Program-made: the position numbers and the translations under genes | Shown: one piece after another, positions 46,488 to 56,184 of the stretch | Layout of the letters: each line of letters begins with the position of its first letter | Numbering within the stretch: position 1 is the first letter of the stretch | Notes under the pieces: model-generated | Database searches by the model: none | Seen by the model: the letters and a program-made list of their open reading frames with translations, nothing else | Told to the model about the DNA's origin: nothing | Assembly: GCF_923079645.1 (NCBI RefSeq) | Contig: NZ_CAKLPY010000002.1 | Location: forward strand, 186,001-250,000 | Source: Emticicia aquatica | GTDB lineage: Bacteria > Bacteroidota > Bacteroidia > Cytophagales > Spirosomataceae | Reading direction: 5' to 3' | DNA: 64,000 bases

Positions 46488-48206
46488 ATGAATATTCAAG
46501 GTAAAGAAAAAGAAAAAATGACTTATGACGCAATCGTTGTAGGTTCGGGAATATCAGGTGGCTGGGCTGCCAAAGAATTATGTGAGAAAGGCTTAAAAGT
46601 ATTGATGATTGAACGTGGAAGAGACATCAAACACGTAGAAGGATATGATACAGCTATGAAAAATCCGTGGGACTTCCCTCACCGTGGAAACATGGACAAC
46701 ATGGCTAAAGAAGAATATTGGGCAAGCGTTCGTACAGGTTATACGGGTCGTGAAGAACACCGTAAAATGTTTGAAAACGATAAAGAAAACCCGTATTTAG
46801 AAAAACGTGGTTTTGACTGGATTCGTGGATACCACGTTGGCGGACGCTCATTGATGTGGGGTCGTCAAAGCTACCGTTGGAACGAAAAAGACTTTACCGC
46901 AAATCTTGAAGATGGACATGGCGTTGACTGGCCAATTCGTTACAAAGACTTAGCTCCATGGTATAGCTATGTTGAGAGTTTCATTGGCGTTAGTGGTACA
47001 AAAGATGGTTTGGATGTATTGCCTGATGGAAATTATCAACCTGGCATGGAAATGAACTGTGTTGAAAAAGATTTCAAAGCTAAAATCAATAAAAAATTTG
47101 GTGGCCGTGCTGTAACGATTGGCCGTACAGCTCACTTAACGTCTCCGACTAAAATTCAAACTGATTTAGGTCGTGCTGCTTGTCAATTCCGCAATGCTTG
47201 TATGCGTGGTTGCCCTTATGGTGGGTATTTCAGTACACAATCTGCTACTTTACCAGCAGCCAACAAAACTGGTAATTTGACTTTAACAACTGACAAAATT
47301 GTTCATCAAGTTATTTTTGATGATGAAAAAGGCAAAGCAGTTGGAGTAAAAGCCATCGACCAAAACACAAAAGAAGAATACGAATACTTCGCAAAAATCA
47401 TCTTCTTGAATGCTTCTGCTATTAATTCTACTTGGATTATGATGCAATCGAAGTCAAAAACGCATCCAAATGGTTTAGGAAACGAGTCAGACCAGTTAGG
47501 AAGAAACATCATGGACCACCATTTATCAGTTGGTGCTTCAGGAACTTTCGAAGGCATGGAAGATATGTATTACTATGGTCGCCGTGCCAATGGTATTTAT
47601 GTTCCTCGTTTTGCTAACTGGGGTAGCGATAAAAAACGTGACTTCGTACGTGGTTTTGGTTATCAAGGTGGTGCAAGCCGCTCAACATGGGGACGTGGTA
47701 CTGGAATGGACGGTTTCGGAGCTGATTTCAAAGAAGCAATGACACAAGTTGGTCCTTGGTCAATGGGAATTGGTGGTTTTGGAGAAACACTTCCTGACGA
47801 AAACAACCGCTTTATTTTATCTGATAAGAAAGATAAATGGGGCTTGCCAGTTGTTGAATTTGACGCCGCATGGGGCGAAAATGCGTTGAAAATGCGTATC
47901 GCAATGATGAATGAAGCAGGCGAAATGTTAGATGCCGCTGGTTTTAAAAACATCAGCACTTATAACAATCCGACTCCAAACCCAGGTATTGGTATTCACG
48001 AAATGGGAACTGCTCGAATGGGTAGAGATAAAAAAACTTCAGTATTGAACGGAAATAATCAAGTTTGGGGAGCAAGCAACGTTTTTGTAACTGACGGTGC
48101 TGCTATGACTTCGGCATCTTGCGTAAACCCATCGCTTACATACATGGCTCTTACGGCTCGTGCAGCAGATTTTGCAGTATCAGAGTTGAAGAAAATGAAT
48201 TTGTAA
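46488..48206 (+). CDS. GMC-family oxidoreductase (FAD subunit)
   Basis: 572 residues: FAD site DAIVVGSGISGGWAAKELCEKG (~12-33), IERGRDI, GGRSLMWGRQSYRW, RNACMRGCPYGGYF (a cysteine-rich stretch) and the GMC C-terminal HEMGTARMG...NVFVTDGAAMTSASCVNPSLTYMALTARAADF with the catalytic His in GIHEMGT. No signal peptide, so export by its Tat-signal partner is expected. Alternative TTG frame start 46437 adds Lys-rich residues; ATG 46488 is preferred. The cytochrome subunit of classical gluconate dehydrogenase is missing locally. Oxidises a sugar or polyol; the substrate is unknown. Confidence 0.92.
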   Translation: MNIQGKEKEKMTYDAIVVGSGISGGWAAKELCEKGLKVLMIERGRDIKHVEGYDTAMKNPWDFPHRGNMDNMAKEEYWASVRTGYTGREEHRKMFENDKENPYLEKRGFDWIRGYHVGGRSLMWGRQSYRWNEKDFTANLEDGHGVDWPIRYKDLAPWYSYVESFIGVSGTKDGLDVLPDGNYQPGMEMNCVEKDFKAKINKKFGGRAVTIGRTAHLTSPTKIQTDLGRAACQFRNACMRGCPYGGYFSTQSATLPAANKTGNLTLTTDKIVHQVIFDDEKGKAVGVKAIDQNTKEEYEYFAKIIFLNASAINSTWIMMQSKSKTHPNGLGNESDQLGRNIMDHHLSVGASGTFEGMEDMYYYGRRANGIYVPRFANWGSDKKRDFVRGFGYQGGASRSTWGRGTGMDGFGADFKEAMTQVGPWSMGIGGFGETLPDENNRFILSDKKDKWGLPVVEFDAAWGENALKMRIAMMNEAGEMLDAAGFKNISTYNNPTPNPGIGIHEMGTARMGRDKKTSVLNGNNQVWGASNVFVTDGAAMTSASCVNPSLTYMALTARAADFAVSELKKMNL

Positions 48207-48225
48207 TGAACCTATAGAATTTTCT

Positions 48226-48261
48226 AAAAAAGCGAATTTACCTTGGTAGATTCGCTTTTTT
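48226..48261 (+). terminator. Terminator after the GMC oxidoreductase
   Basis: AAAAAAGCGAAT / ATTCGCTTTTTT stem with a 12-nt loop, 20 bp after the stop. Confidence 0.85.
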
Positions 48262-48298
48262 ATTGCTTTTTGAAATAAATTTAAAACTAACTTTAATA

Positions 48299-48658
48299 AT
48301 GAAAACCCTAAAACTAATCTTGACTTTCATTTTCGGTATTTTTATGATTTTAGGCGGAGTTATGCACTTCATCAAACCTGAAGTCTATGCTCCATTTATT
48401 CCTGCGTTTTTGCCCAATATTGCTGTCAATTATTTTACAGGAATCCTAGAAATTGCGGTAGGTTTTGGAGCTTTTATTCCACGTTTTCGCTCCATTGCAA
48501 CACTTGGGATTTTGATATTGATGTTGGCATTTTTGCCGCTACATATAATTGATGTTTTTAAAGAAAACCCTGCCATCGGTAGCCATCAAACTGCATTAAT
48601 ACGTTTACCTATCCAATTTGTATTTATCTTTTGGGCTTGGTTCATTTATAAAAAATAA
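48299..48658 (+). CDS. DoxX-like small membrane protein
   Basis: 119 residues with four helices: MKTLKLILTFIFGIFMILGGVMHFIKPEVYAPFIP, then GILEIAVGFGAFIP, a third helix and IQFVFIFWAWFIYKK. GGVMHFxxP and LEIxVGxG are typical of DoxX/YphA-like proteins (quinol- or redox-linked, role often unknown). A longer frame from TTG 48263 starts inside the preceding terminator, so ATG at 48299 is used. Confidence 0.85.
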   Translation: MKTLKLILTFIFGIFMILGGVMHFIKPEVYAPFIPAFLPNIAVNYFTGILEIAVGFGAFIPRFRSIATLGILILMLAFLPLHIIDVFKENPAIGSHQTALIRLPIQFVFIFWAWFIYKK

Positions 48659-48686
48659 CTTTCTGCCAAATAACTTTTGTTCGTAT

Positions 48687-48869
48687 TTAGGCATGAATAT
48701 GTTTGATACGAACGCTGTTGTATTTTATTCTTCGGAAAAAGTTTTCTTGCTTTTTTTGCTCAAAATCACTTTTTGGTTTGTTGAAAAAAAACTGCTTTGA
48801 AAAGAAAATTAAAGAGAAGGAAGTCAATAAGCCCAACAATAAAAATCCAATTACAATGATAGTTTCCAT
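48687..48869 (-). CDS. Possible small single-helix membrane protein
   Basis: 60 residues from ATG 48869: one membrane helix (IIVIGFLLLGLLTSFSLIFF) then a basic tail rich in Lys, Phe and Arg. Located 40 bp downstream of the Lmo0937-family gene on the same strand. No family recognised; it may be real and co-transcribed, but evidence is only the frame, the helix and position. Confidence 0.4.
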   Translation of the reverse strand: METIIVIGFLLLGLLTSFSLIFFSKQFFFNKPKSDFEQKKQENFFRRIKYNSVRIKHIHA

Positions 48870-48909
48870 AGCTTTTATTTGTTTTATGTGAATGAAAATA
48901 AATTGGGTA

Positions 48910-49068
48910 CTATTCATTAAACTTTCCTCGACGAATAAACCCAACCAAAAAAGAAATAACAGCCAAAACTAATAATACATGAATGAGTCCAGAAGCACTA
49001 TAAGCAACGGCTCCGATTAGCCAACCTACAATGAGAATAATGGCAATGATATATAAGATAGAACGCAT
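48910..49068 (-). CDS. Lmo0937-family small membrane protein
   Basis: 52 residues: MRSILYIIAIILIVGWLIGA followed by VAYSASGLIHVLLVLAVISF and LVGFIRRGKFNE. Two membrane helices with the GWLIG..AYSASGLIHVLLVLAVI pattern match the Lmo0937 family, very short proteins abundant in Bacteroidota; function unknown, often stress-linked (family impression). Upstream on the same strand is the motif AAAAAAGTGAGGAATGTTTT (49206-49187), shared with the gene at 61205. Confidence 0.82.
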   Translation of the reverse strand: MRSILYIIAIILIVGWLIGAVAYSASGLIHVLLVLAVISFLVGFIRRGKFNE

Positions 49069-49185
49069 GGCTTAAATTAGTTTTGAATGAAAAAATGGTT
49101 TGTTAAATAGTAGGATAAAATAACTATTCCACTACAAAAAAGCTTTTTTATGGGAAAATTGACAGACGAAATAGTTTTTATAGGG

Positions 49186-49206
49186 AAAAACATTCCTCAC
49201 TTTTTT
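49186..49206 (-). promoter_or_regulatory. GGAATG motif upstream of the Lmo0937-family gene
   Basis: On the minus strand, A6-GTGAGGAATG-T5. It is nearly identical to the element at 61245-61265; the core TGAGGAATG and flanking A/T tracts coincide. About 120 nt before the start. Confidence 0.45.
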
Positions 49207-49215
49207 ATAAAAACC

Positions 49216-49232
49216 CTTGGAATAATATTTTA
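49216..49232 (+). promoter_or_regulatory. CTTGGAAT motif upstream of the TspO-like gene
   Basis: CTTGGAATAATATTTTA, 14 of 17 positions identical to CTTGGAATGGTATTTTT at 60533-60517 upstream of the OmpA-family gene. Both lie ~70 nt before their start codons. Confidence 0.4.
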
Positions 49233-49291
49233 GTTATACGATTGGCTCATTACTAAAACTGATATTTCTTCATATTATTAATAGAAAACAC

Positions 49292-50092
49292 ATGAAATCA
49301 ATCGCTAATCAAATCAGTATAAAAACCTTACAAATTCTCAACTGGCTATTCTTTTTTGCGATGATTACGGCCAATTACTTGGCTAATGCTTTGCCTTTCA
49401 ATGGTAAAACAACAGGAGAATTATCCGACCAATACCCTAATTTATTTGTTCCAGCACCCATTACTTTTGCTATTTGGGGAGTTATCTATGTGCTTCTACT
49501 ATTTTTTTGCATCCAACAAAGCAAAGCGTTTTTCAGTAAAACCATTGATTCTTCAACTAACGATTTAGTAAAAAAAATTGGTTTTCGATTCATTATTACC
49601 TGTATCTTAAATATTTTTTGGATTTTAGCTTGGCATTATGAACATTTATTTTTCTCGGTTTTAGTCATGGTTTCGCTGCTTATTCAACTCATTGACATTA
49701 ATAGTAAAATCAATAAATTGGAAATTACTCGTTCATTTATCATAAAATCTTCTTTTGGTGTTTATTTAGGATGGATTTGTATAGCAATAATTGCTAACAT
49801 AACTGCTCTTTTGGTCTATTTTGGTTGGGAAGGAATGGGGCAAAGTCCAAGCTTTTGGACTTGCTTCATGATTTTACTCGGAGCTGTTATTGTGAGTTGT
49901 ACACTTCTAAAACTGCAAAATAGTTTTATTGGAATTGCCGTTTTGTGGGCTTTCATCGGCATTTTAATTGCCCGCATCGGTGCGGTTGATTATTACCGTT
50001 TTATTGTTTGGACAACCGTTTTCGGAATTGTCATTGTTGGCACAAGCTTAATTATCGAAACAACTAAATCGGTTTTTAAAAATTCAAGATAA
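49292..50092 (+). CDS. TspO/tryptophan-rich-sensory-like membrane protein
   Basis: 266 residues, about seven helices. Seen: ANALPFNGKTTGELSDQYPNLFVPAPITFAIWGVIYVLL, NIFWILAWHYEH and FGVYLGWICIAIIANITALLVYFGW, a pattern that database families attach to TspO/MBR-related sensory proteins, though longer than classical TspO (~160). Ligand (porphyrin-like?) unknown. It follows the CTTGGAAT motif and is divergent from the Lmo0937-family gene. Confidence 0.75.
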   Translation: MKSIANQISIKTLQILNWLFFFAMITANYLANALPFNGKTTGELSDQYPNLFVPAPITFAIWGVIYVLLLFFCIQQSKAFFSKTIDSSTNDLVKKIGFRFIITCILNIFWILAWHYEHLFFSVLVMVSLLIQLIDINSKINKLEITRSFIIKSSFGVYLGWICIAIIANITALLVYFGWEGMGQSPSFWTCFMILLGAVIVSCTLLKLQNSFIGIAVLWAFIGILIARIGAVDYYRFIVWTTVFGIVIVGTSLIIETTKSVFKNSR

Positions 50093-50103
50093 TATTTCTA
50101 AAA

Positions 50104-51540
50104 TCAATTTTTTAGAGAAAAAATTATCATAAATATTGTTCCTTTTCCTAATTCAGATTCAACTTCAACTCTTGCATTGTGCGACTGCAAAATAGTAAGT
50201 GTGGCTGCTAAACCAAGTCCTAAACCATTAGTTTTCAAAGTAAAATAGGGTTCAAATAATTTATTAAGGTTATCGGCACTGATGCCAATACCATTATCCT
50301 GTATTTTTACATAACAAAAATTTGTATCTGTATGCGTTGAAATATTTAAAATGCCTTTTTCAGCTTCCATTGCCTCAATGGCGTTTATTATAAGATTGAG
50401 AAATGCAATTTTAATTTTCGATTGGTCAAGTAGTAAATGACAATCTTCCGAAAAATATTTTTGCAAAGTTATCTTTTTCAAACTTAATCTATCTGAAGCT
50501 TCGTTAAGGGCTTTTTCCAACAAATCAACTATCGAAACTTCTGTTAAAATTGTTTCTTGAGGTTTGAAAGAATCTAGCAATTCGGTGATAAGCGTATTAA
50601 TTCGATGGCTATTTCTACGAATTATATTTGTAAAAAGTTTCAATTCTTCATCTTCCAGTTCGGGGTCGAGTTGGTCTAATGACAAATGAATATTTGTTAA
50701 AGGATTCCTTACTTCATGAGCAAGGGTACGAGCCAAACGAGCTGTCGATGCCGATTTTTCGGCCAATAATCGGTCTCGTTCCATCTTTTTTCGAGCCGTA
50801 ATATCATTGATTACTATCAAATAATAATCATTTCCATCGCTATCTTTTTGTTTGCTACTATTCAACGAGCAAAGCACACGTTCGCCATTTTTCCTGACCA
50901 ATGACGCTTCATAATTATCAATAGACTCTTGATTTTCAAGAATTTCTTTGAAACGATAATAATTGTCTGGAATAGCAAAAAAATCACTAAAATGGCGATC
51001 GGCAATGGCTTTTTCATCAAAATTAAACAAATCAAGAGCTGTTTTATTATGATAAAAAATCAGTCCATCAGTCGATTTTAGCACGATTGCTTCTTTCATC
51101 TGCTCAAAAATATGCTGTAATCGTTTTTCACTTTCCCGCAAACGTCGCATCGTTTCGGCTCGTTCAAGTGCATATCGAATACAACGGTCTAATTTTTCGG
51201 CATCCAAATCACTTTTCACTAAATAATCCATCGCTCCCAACCTCATCGCTTCAATATCGACTTTTTGGTCGCCTTTTCCTGTAAAAAGTACAATTGGACA
51301 ATTAATCCCTTTTTCAACGGCAATTTTCAATAAATCAATTCCAGTTTTTATTCCTAATAAGAAATCAAAAAAACAAAGGTCAAACTTAGTTTTAGCAAGT
51401 TGAGCAATTCCTTCATTAAACGAACTCGCCCAAGTAATTTCAAACTTTTTGTTAGGAATATCTTTGAGATAATCTGACGTTAAATAAAAATCGTCTTCAT
51501 CATCATCAACAATTAATAATTTTATTGAATCAATGTTCAT
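50104..51540 (-). CDS. Receiver-PAS-histidine kinase hybrid
   Basis: 478 residues: receiver (1-125; acid pocket VDDDEDD, phospho-Asp in CFFDFLLG, T in LFTGKG, K in YLVKSDL), PAS (~145-250), HisKA with phospho-His in RTLAHEVRNPLTN, HATPase with NLIINAIEA, DNGIGI and NGLGLGLAATL. No membrane helix, so it is cytosolic. A receiver at the N-terminus means its kinase is switched by another kinase. The start overlaps the previous gene by 4 bp (ATGA), indicating coupled translation. Confidence 0.93.
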   Translation of the reverse strand: MNIDSIKLLIVDDDEDDFYLTSDYLKDIPNKKFEITWASSFNEGIAQLAKTKFDLCFFDFLLGIKTGIDLLKIAVEKGINCPIVLFTGKGDQKVDIEAMRLGAMDYLVKSDLDAEKLDRCIRYALERAETMRRLRESEKRLQHIFEQMKEAIVLKSTDGLIFYHNKTALDLFNFDEKAIADRHFSDFFAIPDNYYRFKEILENQESIDNYEASLVRKNGERVLCSLNSSKQKDSDGNDYYLIVINDITARKKMERDRLLAEKSASTARLARTLAHEVRNPLTNIHLSLDQLDPELEDEELKLFTNIIRRNSHRINTLITELLDSFKPQETILTEVSIVDLLEKALNEASDRLSLKKITLQKYFSEDCHLLLDQSKIKIAFLNLIINAIEAMEAEKGILNISTHTDTNFCYVKIQDNGIGISADNLNKLFEPYFTLKTNGLGLGLAATLTILQSHNARVEVESELGKGTIFMIIFSLKN

Positions 51541-51989
51541 TTTTGTGAATTTTGAGGAAGTTGAACAATTTCAAGCCAATAATGCCCTAAAGTTTGAGCA
51601 ATTTCTATAAAATCAGCAATAGAAACAGGTTTTGTAATGAAACTATTGATGCCCAATTCGTAGGTTTTCAAAATATCTTGCTCAGCTTTGGAGGTTGTTA
51701 AAGCTACAACAGGAATCATTTTAAGTGCATGATTCGATTTTATTTCTTTCAATGCTTCTCGCCCATCCATTTTAGGCATATTCAAATCAAGCAATATTAG
51801 GGCAGGCATTGGTCGTTTTTCATCGTTACCTTTTTTGAGATAATCGAGCAATTCTAAACCATTGTTTACAAAATGAATTTCGACGTGAAGTTTACTTTCA
51901 TAAAAAGCTTCTTTCGTAAAAAGTTGGTCATCTTCGTCATCGTCGGCTACTAAAATGAGCATTTTATTTATATCTCGAATATTTTTCAT
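51537..51989 (-). CDS. Single-domain response regulator, Rcp1-like
   Basis: 150 residues, receiver only. Acid pocket ADDDEDDQ, phospho-Asp in LILLDLNMPKMDG, T in ALTTSKAE, K in SFITKPVS, and the C-terminal extension FIEIAQTLGHYWLEIVQLP characteristic of Rcp1-type regulators that work with phytochrome-like kinases. No output domain, so it acts as a phosphate shuttle or by protein contact. Lies between a PAS kinase and the hybrid kinase. Confidence 0.93.
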   Translation of the reverse strand: MKNIRDINKMLILVADDDEDDQLFTKEAFYESKLHVEIHFVNNGLELLDYLKKGNDEKRPMPALILLDLNMPKMDGREALKEIKSNHALKMIPVVALTTSKAEQDILKTYELGINSFITKPVSIADFIEIAQTLGHYWLEIVQLPQNSQK

Positions 51990-52001
51990 TGGCTTCTACA
52001 A

Positions 52002-53210
52002 TTAAATTATTTTCGTGGTAATTGGCAGATAAAAAATAAACTCGGCACCCACATTATCTTCACCAAAAGCTTCAATAAAACCCTGATGCGTTTCAACAAT
52101 TTTACGACAAATAGCCAAACCAAGTCCAGTACCTTCATATTCAGTACGACCGTGAAGACGTTGAAAAATAGCAAAAATTTGCTCGGCATATTTTTGTTCA
52201 AAACCAATTCCGTTGTCGCTGATATTAAACCGAAAATAAGATAATTCAGATTTCAGTTGCGGTATTTTCTCAGATTCTTCTTTGGCTAATTTTGTAGCTT
52301 TAATTTTTATAATTGGAGCAATGTTCGACTGTTTAAATTTAATGGCATTTTCAATGAGATTTTGAAAAAGCTGCTGCATTTGCACCGATTGAGCTTCAAT
52401 TATAGGCAAATCATCTACTAAAATTGTTACCTTTTCTTCTTGAATTCTTAAATCTAAATCTTCTAAAACGTTTTTTACAACTTCATTTAGTGAAATATTT
52501 TGTGGAATTTCAATATTTCTTGATGCACGAGAATAGGTCAACAAATCTTCGATAAGATGATTCATCCGTTGAGCAGCATTCATCATTCGGTCAATAAAAA
52601 ACTTACCCTCATCTCCCAACGAATCTTTATATTTATGATTGAGTCGCTCGCCAAAAGCCTTAATTTTTCGTAGTGGCTCTTGTAAATCGTGCGATGCAAC
52701 ATAAGCAAATTGTTCTAATTCATGATTACTTTTATTGAGAGCCGCCAATTGTCGCTCTAACTCTTTTCGATAAGTCTCAACTTCGGTCAAATCAGTGTTT
52801 ATTTTTTCGGTAATATCTTCCGCAATGAGCATTACGAAACGATTTTCACCAATTTCGTTTTGCTTCAAAACTATACCTCGATTAGAAAATGTATGGATTT
52901 GACCATTTTTATGTCGAAAATTCGTCAAAAACTCGATTGATTCTCCCATTTTAATTCCCAAAAAACGATTTGATAATTCATCAGGGAAATCGATAATCGT
53001 TATTCCTTCAATTGTTTCATTTGTTGCTTGAATCTCCGCCAAATCATATCCTAATATTTCGACAATTCGGCTATTAACAAAAATCAATTTACGTTGTTCT
53101 AGGTCAAAAATATAAATAGGATTGGGTAAAAAATTCACCCAAGTTGCTATTTGACCACCAATCAAATCAAGTCCGAAAACATTGGTACACAAATCAATTT
53201 TATTCATCAT
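52002..53210 (-). CDS. PAS-domain histidine kinase, phytochrome-kinase type
   Basis: 402 residues: PAS (~25-135), a coiled coil (ETYRKELERQLAALNKSNHELEQ), HisKA in FAYVASHDLQEPLRKI, HATPase with LFQNLIENAIKF, DNGIGFEQKYAEQIFAIFQRLH and GTGLGLAICRKI. The HDLQEPLRKI and IFQRLHGRTEYEG motifs place it with phytochrome-like kinases, matching its Rcp1-like neighbour. No membrane helix. Signal unknown. Confidence 0.93.
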   Translation of the reverse strand: MMNKIDLCTNVFGLDLIGGQIATWVNFLPNPIYIFDLEQRKLIFVNSRIVEILGYDLAEIQATNETIEGITIIDFPDELSNRFLGIKMGESIEFLTNFRHKNGQIHTFSNRGIVLKQNEIGENRFVMLIAEDITEKINTDLTEVETYRKELERQLAALNKSNHELEQFAYVASHDLQEPLRKIKAFGERLNHKYKDSLGDEGKFFIDRMMNAAQRMNHLIEDLLTYSRASRNIEIPQNISLNEVVKNVLEDLDLRIQEEKVTILVDDLPIIEAQSVQMQQLFQNLIENAIKFKQSNIAPIIKIKATKLAKEESEKIPQLKSELSYFRFNISDNGIGFEQKYAEQIFAIFQRLHGRTEYEGTGLGLAICRKIVETHQGFIEAFGEDNVGAEFIFYLPITTKII

Positions 53211-53255
53211 CGGTAAGATTCAAATATTAGGGTGTGTTAAACGGGAAATAAAAAC

Positions 53256-54734
53256 TCAAGCATTCAAATTAATATTTTTCATTTTATTGTAAAGCGTTTT
53301 TCGGTCGATTCCCAAAACCTCAGCAGCTTTGCTCTTATTGAAATTAACTTGTTTTAAAACATTTAAAATCATTTCACATTCGGCTTCTAAAGCAGCTGAT
53401 TTTAAATCGGCTTTCGACAGAGCTGTTATCGGTTGAGCAATGATTGGTTGTGGAACATAGTATTTGGGCGTTTCAAAAGTTGTGCCCAGCGTTTGCGGTG
53501 AAATATTGGTTGGTTCATTAAACAATAAACGGTTATAATTTATCAGTTCAAAAGGCAGTGTACTTGCCTCAATCATATTTGATTCGGAAAGCAAAGTTGC
53601 ACGACGAATAACATTTCTCATTTCACGCAAATTGCCTGGCCATGGATATTCGTGGAAAGCTTTGATTACTTCTGAAGAAAAACTTTGGACATTTTTGTTC
53701 AATTCGTCATTCGTTTTTACCAAGAAAAACTGTGCAAAAGCCATTAAATCTTCTTTTCGGTCACGAATAGGCGGTACATCAATGCTAAATTCATTGAAAC
53801 GATAATACAAATCTTCTCGAAATTTTCCTTTTTTAGCCGCTTCAATCAAACGTTCGTTGGATGCGACAATTAAGCGTACATCAACCGATATTTCACGATT
53901 TCCACCAATTCTACGCACTTTCCGCTCTTGCACCACTCTTAATAATGACACTTGCGTATCGTATGGCAGATTTCCTACTTCATCTAAAAAAAGTGTGCCA
54001 CCGTTGGCCATTTCAAAATGACCAATTTTCTGTGCCAATGCTCCTGTAAACGCTCCTTTTTCATGTCCAAAAAGTTCGCTTGCCGCTAAATCTTTTGAAA
54101 TTGCACCGCAATCCATCGCCACAAATGGGCCAGAAGCCCGTTTGCTTCGTTTATGAATTTCTAGTGCAACTGCTTCTTTTCCTGAGCCACTTTCACCATA
54201 AATCAATACGCTATAATTGGTCGGTGCAACCAAATCTACTTGCTTGTAAAGATGATTCGATTCGGGGCCATCACCAAAAATATATTTCGACTGATTTGGC
54301 TTTTTGCCAACAGATATAGGCAACTCATTTTCATTATTTATTGGATTTTCGGCTATATTGACGTAATGCGATGGATGGCTAAGAGCTTTTTTGATTGTTA
54401 ATAAAATTTCATCAGGAAAAAGTGGTTTTGTTATATAATCATAAGCACCTTGCTTCATCACATTGATAGCAACTTTAATATCAGAATAACCAGTAATAAT
54501 CAAAACGGGAACCTGTGGAAGCTTTTGTTTGATATTTAACAAAATCGTTTCTCCGTCCATATCGCCTAATCGAAAATCGGTCAAAACGAGGTCAGGAACG
54601 AAGTTTTCCAATGTTTCCAAACCAGTTGTTCCATCGTGAGCAATTGCCACATCAAAGCCATTTTTACTTAAAAAACGTCTTAATAAAAGACAAATATCGG
54701 TGTCGTCATCAATGACTAAAATTCGTTGTGCCAT
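53256..54734 (-). CDS. Sigma-54-dependent NtrC-type response regulator
   Basis: 492 residues: receiver (1-125, phospho-Asp in DLVLTDFRLGDMDG), AAA+ domain with Walker A GESGSGKE, the sigma-54 contact loop HEKGAFTGA, Walker B GTLFLDEVG and an arginine-finger region, and a Fis-type helix-turn-helix (VNFNKSKAAEVLGIDRKTLYNKMK, ~467-490). Opens promoters together with sigma-54, whose gene is 40 bp upstream in the same direction. Confidence 0.95.
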   Translation of the reverse strand: MAQRILVIDDDTDICLLLRRFLSKNGFDVAIAHDGTTGLETLENFVPDLVLTDFRLGDMDGETILLNIKQKLPQVPVLIITGYSDIKVAINVMKQGAYDYITKPLFPDEILLTIKKALSHPSHYVNIAENPINNENELPISVGKKPNQSKYIFGDGPESNHLYKQVDLVAPTNYSVLIYGESGSGKEAVALEIHKRSKRASGPFVAMDCGAISKDLAASELFGHEKGAFTGALAQKIGHFEMANGGTLFLDEVGNLPYDTQVSLLRVVQERKVRRIGGNREISVDVRLIVASNERLIEAAKKGKFREDLYYRFNEFSIDVPPIRDRKEDLMAFAQFFLVKTNDELNKNVQSFSSEVIKAFHEYPWPGNLREMRNVIRRATLLSESNMIEASTLPFELINYNRLLFNEPTNISPQTLGTTFETPKYYVPQPIIAQPITALSKADLKSAALEAECEMILNVLKQVNFNKSKAAEVLGIDRKTLYNKMKNINLNA

Positions 54735-54774
54735 ACTTTTTTAAATTTACGATTAAGGCTATTTCTTGTTTTTA

Positions 54775-56184
54775 TTATAAAATTCGACGCAACGGAGCGG
54801 GTGCTATTCCTAATATTTCACGGTATTTGGCAACAGTTCTTCTTGCCAAATTATATCCACGCTGCGAAAGAAATTCGGTCAATTGGAAATCGTTGAAAGG
54901 TTTATGTTTGTCTTCGTCAGCAATCAATTCAGCTAAAACTAATTGAATCTCACGATTGGAAACTTCTTCGCCATTTTCGGTTTTCATTCCTTCGGTAAAT
55001 AAATCTTTAAGATGAATTACGCCAAAAGGCGTTTGGGCATATTTGCCACTTGTAACTCTTGAAATCGTCGAAATATCCATTTTAATCTGCTCGGCAATAT
55101 GTTGCAAAACCATTGGTTTTAATTGACGAACATCGCCCGAAACAAAATATTGTTGTTGCATTTTTACAATGGCTTTCATTGTTTTCAGCATTGTACTTTC
55201 TCGTTGCTGAATGGCCGCAATCAGCCAATTGGCTGCATTGATTTTGGTGTTTAAATATGAATTTACCGCCTTCGACGTTCCTAAATCTTCTGCATAAACT
55301 TTATTGATGTGCAAAGGTGGAATGCCTCGATTATTAAGCGAAACTTCCAAACTTTCACCCTCAACCGAAATGATATAATCAGGAATAATATTGTCTTTAG
55401 CAATCAGCACATTTGATGATTGTCCGCCAACTACTGGGTGTGGATTTAGCGTCGAAATAAGTAAAATCGCATCTTTTATTTGTTCTGAAGTAAAATCACT
55501 TATTCGGATGAGTTTATCGTAATTTCTGGTTGATAATTCATCAAAAAAATCTTTTACCAATGTTTTAGCGATACAAACGTCCACATCTTTACGTCGCTCC
55601 AATTGTCGCATTAAACATTCTTGCAAATTGCTTGAACCCAAGCCTACGGGGTCAATTTTATGTAAAATAGACACTAAAACTTGTATTTCTTCTTCTTCGA
55701 TATACATTCCGCTGGCGAAAGAAACGTCATCAGCCAATGATTCAGGAGTTACAAGCAAATAACCTTCATCTGTCAATGAATCTACCAAAAAATCTGCTAA
55801 TAATTGCTGACGCTCGTTGGTTAAAAGCAAATGAAATTGCTCTTTCACTTCTGCTCGCCAACTAATACTTTCGACCAAAGTTGGCGAAAAAATAGTGTCA
55901 TCTTCTGTATAATTATTCACTCTTGTACGGTAATCAGGCACATTATCATCACTAAATTCGTCCCAATCCATATAATCTTGCGTGTGGTCGTCGGTATTTT
56001 CATTGGGATTCGTAAATTCATCGTTCAACTCGGCAACGCCTTCTTCCAAAATTGGATTTTCCTCCAATTCATTCTTGATATACTGTTCCAACTCAAGCGA
56101 ATTCAACTGAAAAAAATTTAACAGTTGAATTTGCATGGGCGAAATTTTCAGTGACTGCTTTTGCGATTGAGTGAAATGAAGCAT
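54775..56184 (-). CDS. rpoN: RNA polymerase sigma-54 factor
   Basis: 469 residues. Region I with QSLKISPMQIQLLNFFQLNSLELEQYI, an acidic region II (DHTQDYMDWDEFSDD), the core-binding domain, DPVGLGSSNLQECL, and the DNA-binding domain ending in the RpoN box ARRTVAKYRE (~448-457). Full length. It heads a same-strand run of five signalling genes, with 40 bp to the NtrC-type activator. Confidence 0.96.
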   Translation of the reverse strand: MLHFTQSQKQSLKISPMQIQLLNFFQLNSLELEQYIKNELEENPILEEGVAELNDEFTNPNENTDDHTQDYMDWDEFSDDNVPDYRTRVNNYTEDDTIFSPTLVESISWRAEVKEQFHLLLTNERQQLLADFLVDSLTDEGYLLVTPESLADDVSFASGMYIEEEEIQVLVSILHKIDPVGLGSSNLQECLMRQLERRKDVDVCIAKTLVKDFFDELSTRNYDKLIRISDFTSEQIKDAILLISTLNPHPVVGGQSSNVLIAKDNIIPDYIISVEGESLEVSLNNRGIPPLHINKVYAEDLGTSKAVNSYLNTKINAANWLIAAIQQRESTMLKTMKAIVKMQQQYFVSGDVRQLKPMVLQHIAEQIKMDISTISRVTSGKYAQTPFGVIHLKDLFTEGMKTENGEEVSNREIQLVLAELIADEDKHKPFNDFQLTEFLSQRGYNLARRTVAKYREILGIAPAPLRRIL

